DNA of 13,469 bases from an uncultured Campylobacter sp. (GTDB lineage Bacteria; Campylobacterota; Campylobacteria; Campylobacterales; Campylobacteraceae): assembly GCF_938045405.1 (NCBI RefSeq), contig NZ_CALIMW010000249.1, positions 1 to 13,469 of the forward strand, in the 5' to 3' direction. This document shows positions 6,132-12,019 of the stretch, piece by piece (the stretch's first letter is position 1; the number at the start of each line of letters is the position of its first letter). The notes below the pieces were generated by a model, which was not told the origin of the DNA, ran no database searches, and worked only from the letters and a program-made list of their open reading frames with translations. A program made the translations under genes and the position numbers.

Positions 6132-7112
6132 TTAATCAGCCAAAATCGCCGCCCCGCTTAAATCCGGGTTCAAATTTAGCTCGTCTATTATCGATAAAAA
6201 CTCTAAAATTTCATTTTTGATCCCCGCAGCGTCCTCTAAGCTCGGCGGCGGCGAAAAGAGCGTTGTTTCAAACTTATTTTTCGCTCCGTTTAAAAATAGA
6301 TAAAGCTTATCGTCCATAAACGCCGCGCTCACCCCCATTTTCCCCGCGAATTTTTCCTTTAGCTCTCGCAGGCGCTGCATAAACGCGGGCGTCAAAAGAT
6401 ATCGCGCCTCTACTCTATCGTCCGCAAAGACCCTAAATTCTTTGCTAAAAAACACGTCGTCCATCTGTTCTTTTTCGCCTAAAAATCTGGTGTTTAGCGT
6501 GCGACTCGCGACTATCGTTTGCCCGCTAAATTTCTTGTAAAACTCGCAGACCAAGACCGAGCCACTGAACGCCTGCATATCCTTCATCGTCTCCCATGCA
6601 AAAATTATCGCGGATAGCAAATTTAGCGCCGCCGAGTCGCCGATTTCCAGCGTCGCACCATTTGGGATGCGGATCGCTTCGCTGAGGTTAAATTTGACGC
6701 CGTTATAAATGCCGCTGATTTGGTCTTCGGCGCGAAACTCATCGGGCGAATAGATGCCGATTTTGCGAAATTCTTTACGGCTGATGCCGGCATTCGGATC
6801 GTAGTTAAAATTTGGATCTACCTCGCGGATAGCGACGCGGACGAAAACGTCTTTATAAAACGCTTTATAATCCCCCAGCTCGCTGGTCACTCGGCTAGCG
6901 TTAGCCATTAGCGCGGCTTGAAAAAACGGAATATAGATAATGATGAAAAATAGCGGTGCAAGGCGATTTTCAAAAAGATGCCATACGGCAAATCCGCCGC
7001 CTACGGGCAGCGCTATTATAAATAAAATTCCCAAAAACAGATACTTTATAAATGCTAGCCGGCACTCTTTTTGCTTTTTTGCGGTTGCCTCTATGGCTTC
7101 GTTTATATTCAA
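6132..7112 (-). CDS. DUF3137 family membrane protein
   Basis: A 326-residue protein with two membrane helices near the N-terminus (about residues 21-43 and 52-70) followed by a cytoplasmic domain. The assignment to DUF3137 rests on ISGIYNGVKFNLSEA (132-146), VLVCEFYKKFSGQTIV (186-201) and the hallmark FSKEFRVFADDRVEARYLLTPAF region (222-244), then AFMDDKLYLFL. The family is of unknown function and is common in Campylobacter and many Gram-negatives, usually as a single membrane-anchored protein. The start is TTG at 7112, chosen because AAAAAGG lies six bases upstream and the first residues fit, and there is no nearby in-frame ATG. A TAAAAT sequence about 45 bases upstream (around 7165) could be the -10 box. 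The gene at 7258-7686 is upstream in the same direction, with a 145-base gap. Confidence 0.78.
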   Translation of the reverse strand: MNINEAIEATAKKQKECRLAFIKYLFLGILFIIALPVGGGFAVWHLFENRLAPLFFIIIYIPFFQAALMANASRVTSELGDYKAFYKDVFVRVAIREVDPNFNYDPNAGISRKEFRKIGIYSPDEFRAEDQISGIYNGVKFNLSEAIRIPNGATLEIGDSAALNLLSAIIFAWETMKDMQAFSGSVLVCEFYKKFSGQTIVASRTLNTRFLGEKEQMDDVFFSKEFRVFADDRVEARYLLTPAFMQRLRELKEKFAGKMGVSAAFMDDKLYLFLNGAKNKFETTLFSPPPSLEDAAGIKNEILEFLSIIDELNLNPDLSGAAILAD

Positions 7113-7257
7113 AATTTTACCTTTTTCTAAATTTGCGCAGCGGATTTCGCGCTCGGAGCGAATTTTAGCAAAATTTGCGCCGCAAAGATACGGCGAGCGT
7201 GAGTAAATTTTATTCGGTGGATTTGTAAATCTATGAAATTTGCGTCGCGGCGGCGAT

Positions 7258-7686
7258 CTACCCGGACGTGCGCTGATTTAGCCACATTTTAAGATTGCCC
7301 GCGCCCTCTTTTAGCACCCCAAATCCTGCCGCGGCAATACAGACAAAATTAATTAGAGAGCCCCTCCCACCGACGTTTAAAATCCCAAAGCCCACGATCC
7401 ACAGCGCCGCGCCGAAACCCAGTGTACACACGGCGGTCGCGATCCCCAGCTTGCGGCGCAAAGGGCTTGGTTTGCGCGCTACCCAAACCCGCGTAATCAC
7501 GTAGCTGCCCGCATATCCTCCGCGGATGAAATACGCGCGCGCAAGCTCGCCCTCTTCTACGGGGATATCGTTAAACTCGCCGCGCAGCTTTACGCCGTCT
7601 ATCTCGAAAAATACCCAAATTTTGCTATTTCCTCTTGCGGCGTGGACGCGGAGATTTCGAACCTCGCCCGTGATCTCATATTCCAA
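7258..7686 (-). CDS. Two-helix membrane protein, unknown
   Basis: A 142-residue protein with a soluble N-terminal part (about residues 1-75) of beta-strand character, including YEITGEVRNLRVH and KIWVFFEIDGVKLRGEF. Two membrane helices follow at roughly 80-103 and 110-126, and the tail is short. The soluble part has an OB-like or small beta-barrel feel, but I cannot name a family. The start is TTG at 7686 with GGAGG only four bases upstream; the next ATG-like triplet is in another frame. It precedes the DUF3137 gene in the same direction and could be co-transcribed, although the 145-base gap contains a possible separate promoter. Moderately sure it is a real gene because of the ribosome-binding site and clear protein-like sequence. 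Confidence 0.62.
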   Translation of the reverse strand: MEYEITGEVRNLRVHAARGNSKIWVFFEIDGVKLRGEFNDIPVEEGELARAYFIRGGYAGSYVITRVWVARKPSPLRRKLGIATAVCTLGFGAALWIVGFGILNVGGRGSLINFVCIAAAGFGVLKEGAGNLKMWLNQRTSG

Positions 7687-7833
7687 TTTACCTCCTCAAA
7701 CAGCTTTGCGCTTTGCTTCCGCGCTAAATTCCGCGCCGTAAAATTTTAAAATCTAAAATTTGCCTTGCTTGCAGCGCCGTCCGTAAAATTTTAAAGTTGA
7801 GATTCTGCAAGTCCTGAATTTAGAGCTAAGCCT

Positions 7834-7860
7834 TAAAATTTCATAGCGATAGAATTTCAA
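7834..7860 (+). repeat. AATTTT-type dispersed repeat, copy
   Basis: This copy has TAAAATTTCATAGCGATAGA and then ATTTCAA. It aligns over 27 bases with 9259-9285, with only three or so differences, and more loosely with 5427-5453. The shared core is ATAGCGATA flanked by AAATT arms that are roughly reverse complements of each other. It lies in the spacer, outside any gene. Confidence 0.6.
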
Positions 7861-8036
7861 GTAAAGCTCGCCGCTAAATTTAGCTAATCGCATGCACTGG
7901 CTATTGCGTCTTACTGAATTTCGCATGTCGTAAAATCTCGGCGAAATTGCGCGCGCTACAAAAGCTCACAAACCCGTCGCGGCAATATCGCAGACAAAGC
8001 CCATCGCAAAAACCAATACCGCGCGACGAGCAGCGC

Positions 8037-8122
8037 AAACAGGCAGTGCAAGGCAGACCGCGTAAAACAGACGGTGCACGGCGAGCAATACAAAACAGGC
8101 GGCGTGCACGGCAGGCAGTGCA
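8037..8122. repeat. Degenerate tandem repeat, 28-base period
   Basis: Three units begin at 8037, 8065 and 8093, exactly 28 bases apart, each with AAACAG followed by a GTGCA-GGC segment. The second half of each unit is poorly conserved. This looks like an old minisatellite. It lies just downstream of the Sel1-repeat gene. Confidence 0.45.
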
Positions 8123-8154
8123 AATCGGCAAATGTGCGCCGGGCTACCAAGCGC

Positions 8155-8937
8155 CTACTTCTTTAAAATTTGCTCTTTCATGAATTCGTAGAGCTGGCAG
8201 GATTTTTTATTGCCCGCGTCGCAGCCCTTTTTGACCCATCCAAGCCCCTTGGAAAATCCGCGCAGATCCCCCTTGCTCACATATAAATAGCCTAAATTAT
8301 TGCAGGCATCGCCGAAGCCCAGCTCGCAGGATTTGGTGTAAAGCTTCTCCGCCTTGTCGCGATCCTGCGGCGCGCCGAGGCCCTTATCATACGCAACGCC
8401 AGCGTTATAGCAGCTGTCCGCTAGCCCGCCGTCACAGCCTCGCTCGAAAAAGCTCACCGCCTTTGCCGGATCCGCCGCAAGCCCGAAACCGCCCGTGTAA
8501 TAGACCACGCCCGCATTGTGGCAACTCTTGGCATAGCCCAAATCGCAGGCCTTAACGTAACGCTGCGCGGCGGCAACGAAGTCCCTGCTTAGGCGCCCTC
8601 GCTGATACAGGTTGCCTAGCTTGTGGCAGGCTATGGCGACGTTTTTATCGCACGCTGCGGCATAAAATACGCCCGCTTGCGTCGCATTGCCCTCGCCGTC
8701 GTATAGAGCTCCCAAATCAAAGCAGCTATCTTTCTCGCCCGCCTCGCAAGCCTTGGCAAAAGCGAGCCTGGCGCCATCGTAATCTCCGCGGGAAAGCTTG
8801 TCGCGCCCCAGCTGCGCACAGCTTACGCCATCGCCGCGGTAGCATTTGAACGACAAAACGGGTGACGGCAAAAAAAGTACCATAACCAAGACGCAAACGG
8901 CGATAGAAAGTGCCGTTATGTCGATGATCTTTCTCAT
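8155..8937 (-). CDS. Exported Sel1-repeat, cysteine-rich protein (Hcp-like)
   Basis: A 260-residue protein with an N-terminal export signal (MRKII, then a hydrophobic core to about residue 24, possible cleavage after PVLS near residue 29). The rest consists of Sel1-like helical repeats. Seven C-x7-C pairs (first at C32/C40; for example CEAGEKDSC, CDLGYAKSC, CELGFGDAC) occur once per repeat. In the Helicobacter cysteine-rich proteins (HcpA-type), these cysteines form a disulphide that clamps the two helices of each repeat. Export to the periplasm, where disulphides form, fits. Family members are secreted or periplasmic and have been linked to peptidoglycan binding and host recognition. The specific role here is unknown. 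The start is ATG at 8937 with AAAGGA five bases upstream. The signal sequence lacks a lipobox. It is in the same direction as argS but separated by 439 bases, so probably transcribed separately. Confidence 0.85.
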   Translation of the reverse strand: MRKIIDITALSIAVCVLVMVLFLPSPVLSFKCYRGDGVSCAQLGRDKLSRGDYDGARLAFAKACEAGEKDSCFDLGALYDGEGNATQAGVFYAAACDKNVAIACHKLGNLYQRGRLSRDFVAAAQRYVKACDLGYAKSCHNAGVVYYTGGFGLAADPAKAVSFFERGCDGGLADSCYNAGVAYDKGLGAPQDRDKAEKLYTKSCELGFGDACNNLGYLYVSKGDLRGFSKGLGWVKKGCDAGNKKSCQLYEFMKEQILKK

Positions 8938-9376
8938 ATCTATCCTTTTTGCAGCGATGCGCCGCGGGGCTTAAGGAGCGGTCTTGCAGACAAATCCCGT
9001 CCGAATAAATTTTGCGGATGAAATTCCCTCACATGAAATTTAATCTGCACAAAAATTTTAGTACCTTAAGCCTTGTTTTAAAATTTTACTTAAAACTTCC
9101 ACGCCGCAAAATTTTAAAATTTCAAAATTCCGCAAGCGGTAAATTTGCAGCCGAATTTTAAATTTTAAGAACCGCACCCAGCGCCACAGCAATACCGCAA
9201 AATCGCTCGCAAAATTCTAAAATTAAAATTTTACGAGCCGTAAATTTAGAATTAGTTTTAAAATTCCATAGCGATAAAATTTCATCCCAGATTCCGCCGT
9301 AAAATTTCGCTTTGTATTTAAATCATAAATTTCGTTCGTGAGATTTAGGCTATCGGCGCGAATGTAGCCTGTGCGG
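8938..9376. other. 439-base spacer rich in AATTTT repeats
   Basis: No gene is seen. The stretch between about 9000 and 9340 is a succession of AAAATTTTAAA, GCAAAATTTTAAAATTTC and GAAATTT blocks separated by short GC-containing words such as GCCGC and GCGATA. One copy of the dispersed repeat lies at 9259-9285. The promoter of the Sel1-repeat gene should lie here, but no single -10 box stands out among the many AT blocks. Confidence 0.5.
9259..9285 (+). repeat. AATTTT-type dispersed repeat, copy
   Basis: It reads TAAAATTCCATAGCGATAAA followed by ATTTCAT and aligns along its full 27 bases with the copy at 7834-7860. It is outside any gene. Confidence 0.6.
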
Positions 9377-9382
9377 CTACAT
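9362..9382 (-). terminator. Hairpin overlapping the argS stop codon
   Basis: On the minus strand ATGTAGCC, a five-base loop GCACA and GGCTACAT form a perfect eight-base-pair stem that contains the argS TAG stop (9379-9377) in its left arm. No T tract follows, so this is not a textbook intrinsic terminator. It may still mark or protect the 3' end of the operon transcript. Confidence 0.45.
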
Positions 9383-11173
9383 CTTCTCTTTCGCGCTTAG
9401 GCCCATCAGAGCAAACGCCGTGCGGATACTAAGCGCCACGAGCGCGAACAGCTTGAGCTTCGCATCCTCGTTCTCGCTGCCTACGACGCGATTTTCATTG
9501 TAGTATTTGTGAAAGTCCGCCGCGAGCGCCTTTAGGAAATCGGGCAGCTTCTGCAAGCCGCGCGAATTAAAAGCGTCGTTTAAAATTTCATTCAAGCTAA
9601 GCGCCGCAAAAGCTAGGCCGAGCCCCGCTTCATCCAGCGCGCCGAAGTCCGCACCTAGGACGTCCGCCTCACGCTTGCCCGCTTTGGTAAAAATTTGATT
9701 GACCCGCGCATGGGCGTAGTTGATGTAAAAGATCGGATTGCTGCTGTCCTCGCGCGCGAGCTCGTCCACGTCGAACTCAAGCGGCGTCTCGCCCTTTTTG
9801 CTGATGAAGATAAATCGCATAGCGTCTCTACCGATCGCGGCGAGCACGTCGCTCATCAAAATCGCGTTGCCCGCGCGCTTGCTCATCTTGTAGGTCTGCC
9901 CGTCTTTGAGCAAATTTACCATCTGCATTAGGATGATCTCGAGCCTGCTTTCGTCGTAGCCCAGAAAATGCACGGCGGCCTTTAATCGCGCGATGTAGCC
10001 GTGATGATCGGCTCCCCAGATGTTGATGCAGCGCTCATATCCGCGCTCAAATTTGTTGTTATGATAGACGATGTCGCCCGCAAGATAGGTCGGGCGCGCA
10101 TCCTCGCGGATGACGACGCGATCTTTTTCGTCGCCAAGCTGCGATGAGCGGATCCAAATTTTGCCCTCCGCCTCATACATCTTGCCGCTGCGCTCAAGCT
10201 TCTTAATCGTAGGCTCAAGCTCGCCGTAGAGGCTCTTTTCGCTAGCCCAGTTTTGGATGTGAATGCCCGCATCTGCAAGATCTTTTTGGATGATCTTTAG
10301 CACTTCATCCTTAGCAAACTCCGCAAGGATCAAAACGCGCGATTCGTCGCGGAAAATTTCATCGCCGAATTGGGCGCGCGCAAGAGGGATGATCTCGTCG
10401 ATATACTCGCCGCGGTAGTATTTCTCGGGGTAGCTCACGTCCTCGCCCGCGAGCTCGCGCGCACGAAGCGCGATCGAAGTGCCCAAAAGCTCGATCTGAT
10501 TGCCCGCGTCGTTGATGTAGTACTCGGTATCGACGCGGTGCCCCAGATAGCCTCCGATACGCGCGAACGTATCGCCGTAAACGGCGCCGCGCACGTGCCC
10601 GATATGAAGCGGCCCGGTCGGATTGGCGCTGATGTATTCAAGCAAAATTTTTTGCGGCATAACGGAGGAATTCCGCGCCTCATCGCAATTTGATGCTGCG
10701 AGGGAATTTGACGCCTCTGCAGAATTCTGCGAAATAAAATTTTGACTAGCGACGGAATTTTGCGATTTGGCGGTGTCATTGCCACTCGCAGCTAGATTCG
10801 TAGCGGAGTCTTTGCAAGCAGGATCACTCACGCAAATCTTTTCCGAAGCCGATAAAATTCCGGCTCCGAGTTTCGCGTCGTTTTTCGCAAAATCGCCGCC
10901 CAGACTAAGAGCATTTTCAGCAAGAGCACCCAACACGGCGGGTTTTAGGTGAAAATTTAGATAGCCGTTCACCGCCGTAGCGCTTAGAATTTCGCTATAT
11001 TTAAATTTAGCCGTAAGCTCCTCGGCGATGAGCTTAGGCGCCTTTCGCAGCTCCTTAGCCAGCGCAAAAGCCTCGGGCGAGGCGTAATGAGCCAAACTTT
11101 TATCTTTGGGTCTTTCTAAAACGACTTTGCGAGATAAAATTTTAAAAATTTCATTTAAGACTAAATTTTTCAA
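9377..11173 (-). CDS. argS: Arginyl-tRNA synthetase
   Basis: It charges tRNA-Arg with arginine using ATP, in the cytoplasm. The class I signature is clear: PTGPLHIGH with the HIGH motif at residues 190-193, and KMSKR at 429-433. The N-terminal tRNA-contacting domain (residues 1-100, with SLAHYASPEAFALAKELRK) and the C-terminal anticodon-binding domain ending in ALMGLSAKEKM are complete. At 598 residues it is longer than the C. jejuni enzyme (about 530 from memory). The excess is a Ser/Asn/Ala-rich insert at about 103-171, between the N-terminal domain and the catalytic core. The start is TTG at 11173, consistent with the usual N-terminus of the family. An AAAGGA sits almost against it, so the functional Shine-Dalgarno may be the AAAAAGG inside the end of tatA. 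It is the last gene of the operon, five bases after tatA. Confidence 0.95.
   Translation of the reverse strand: MKNLVLNEIFKILSRKVVLERPKDKSLAHYASPEAFALAKELRKAPKLIAEELTAKFKYSEILSATAVNGYLNFHLKPAVLGALAENALSLGGDFAKNDAKLGAGILSASEKICVSDPACKDSATNLAASGNDTAKSQNSVASQNFISQNSAEASNSLAASNCDEARNSSVMPQKILLEYISANPTGPLHIGHVRGAVYGDTFARIGGYLGHRVDTEYYINDAGNQIELLGTSIALRARELAGEDVSYPEKYYRGEYIDEIIPLARAQFGDEIFRDESRVLILAEFAKDEVLKIIQKDLADAGIHIQNWASEKSLYGELEPTIKKLERSGKMYEAEGKIWIRSSQLGDEKDRVVIREDARPTYLAGDIVYHNNKFERGYERCINIWGADHHGYIARLKAAVHFLGYDESRLEIILMQMVNLLKDGQTYKMSKRAGNAILMSDVLAAIGRDAMRFIFISKKGETPLEFDVDELAREDSSNPIFYINYAHARVNQIFTKAGKREADVLGADFGALDEAGLGLAFAALSLNEILNDAFNSRGLQKLPDFLKALAADFHKYYNENRVVGSENEDAKLKLFALVALSIRTAFALMGLSAKEKM
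10661..10870 (-). repeat. In-frame low-complexity insert within argS
   Basis: These bases encode the Ser/Asn/Ala/Asp-rich segment of about 70 residues just ahead of the catalytic core (for example NSVASQNFISQNSAEASNS). Comparable ArgRS proteins, as I remember them, pass almost directly from the GG-x-FAKN segment to the KILLEYISANPTGPLHIGH segment. The DNA contains GGAATTTTGCGA, CAGAATTCTG and GATAAAATTCC, words like those in the spacers. The stretch 10735-10764, TAAAATTTTGACTAGCGACG onward, resembles the dispersed repeat with its AGCGA core. Confidence 0.55.
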
Positions 11174-11178
11174 ATCCT

Positions 11179-11394
11179 TTACGCCTTTTTAGTATCGCTG
11201 ATTTCGGCGTCTTTAACCTCTTGCTCCATCTTTTTCTCGACCTTTTGCGGTTCGTCGTCCTCTTCCATCTCTTTTTTGAAAGTCTTTATGCCCTGTCCTA
11301 GACCCTTTGCAAGCTCTGGGATTTTTTTCGCTCCGAACAGCAACACAACAACGATCAAAACAATCAGCCAGTGTCCAATACTCATAGAACCCAT
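11179..11394 (-). CDS. tatA: Twin-arginine translocase subunit TatA
   Basis: A 71-residue protein of the TatA/E family. It forms the protein-conducting part of the Tat system, which exports folded proteins with twin-arginine signals across the inner membrane. It has a short N-terminal periplasmic stretch, one membrane helix at about residues 6-20, the conserved Phe-Gly (F20-G21), then the amphipathic helix (KKIPELAKGLGQGIKTFKKEM) and a charged tail. This order is diagnostic. The start is the ATG at 11394, with AAAGGA six bases upstream; an internal Met4 is less well placed. It lies ten bases downstream of gmk and five bases upstream of argS, the same arrangement as in C. jejuni. Confidence 0.93.
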   Translation of the reverse strand: MGSMSIGHWLIVLIVVVLLFGAKKIPELAKGLGQGIKTFKKEMEEDDEPQKVEKKMEQEVKDAEISDTKKA

Positions 11395-11404
11395 TTTTTC
11401 TCCT

Positions 11405-12019
11405 TTAAATTTTCCAAATTTCGATTAGCTTGCCTATGTCGCGGCTCGCCGTTTCTAATTTGATAGTTTTATAGATCGATTTTAAATTTTCATATGCCGC
11501 TTCCAGGCGGTCGTTTATTATGAAATAATCATACTCGCCTAGGCGCTCCATCTCCTCTTGCGCGTTTTGCAGGCGTAAAGCAATATCGGCAGGATCATTA
11601 TCGCCGCGAGCGCGCAACCTATCCCTAAGCTCCGACAAGCTCGGCGTAGTAATAAATACGCTAGTAAGCTCGCTTTTAGGCACTTTGCTACGCACGATCT
11701 CATATCCTTGCACATCGATGTCAAAAATCACGATCTTACCCCGCTCAAGCTCGCTCGTAGCGGCTTTTAGCGAAGTACCGTAATATTTGCCGTGGACCAA
11801 CGCCCACTCTAAAAACTCTCCGCGCTCGATGCCTGCGCGAAACTCGCTCTCGCTTATGAAATGATAATTTACGCCGTCCGCTTCGCCCGCACGCATTTCA
11901 CGCGTCGTAGAGGAGATCGAGAAGTATATCTGCTCGCCAAATTCTGCGATAAGACGCTTTATGAGCGTGCTTTTGCCGCTGCCGCTGGGACCGGAGACGA
12001 GCAAAATTTTGCCTTTCAC
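11405..12019 (-). CDS. gmk: Guanylate kinase
   Basis: It phosphorylates GMP to GDP with ATP in the purine salvage and nucleotide supply pathway. The 204-residue length is normal. The P-loop GPSGSGKST is at residues 10-18. The GMP-binding segment SISSTTREMRAGEADGVNYHF follows (S36, T38, R40, R43, Y52), then EFLEWALVHGKYYGT (E71, Y79-Y80) and the DIDVQG strand (about 100-105). All expected binding residues are visible. The start is GTG at 12019, whose first base is the last base of the preceding gene's TAG stop. GGAGA five bases upstream is the ribosome-binding site. The one-base overlap implies translational coupling to the acidic protein gene. An upstream ATG is not present in frame. Confidence 0.96.
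   Translation of the reverse strand: MKGKILLVSGPSGSGKSTLIKRLIAEFGEQIYFSISSTTREMRAGEADGVNYHFISESEFRAGIERGEFLEWALVHGKYYGTSLKAATSELERGKIVIFDIDVQGYEIVRSKVPKSELTSVFITTPSLSELRDRLRARGDNDPADIALRLQNAQEEMERLGEYDYFIINDRLEAAYENLKSIYKTIKLETASRDIGKLIEIWKI

Larger units (their letters stand above)
7687..8154. other. 468-base spacer, no convincing gene
   Basis: The left half holds several AAAATTTTAAA blocks and one well-preserved copy of the dispersed repeat (7834-7860). The right half is a GC-richer, purine-biased stretch with a degenerate 28-base periodicity (8037-8122). Short overlapping frames exist on both strands (7947-8183 plus, 7901-8131 minus). They are Arg- or Cys-rich by composition, lack good start signals and are rejected as genes. 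Confidence 0.5.

Noticed and set aside
8037..8122. CRISPR array
   Set aside because: The period is 28 bases with drift inside the unit. There is no alternation of constant repeats and unique spacers, and no cas genes.
7901..8183. Overlapping short frames on both strands (Cys-rich on minus, Arg-rich on plus)
   Set aside because: Their composition follows the 28-base repeat; no ribosome-binding site and no protein-like pattern. They exclude each other.
10370..10693. 107-codon plus-strand frame opposite argS
   Set aside because: Antisense shadow of a strongly supported gene, with no domain or start signal.
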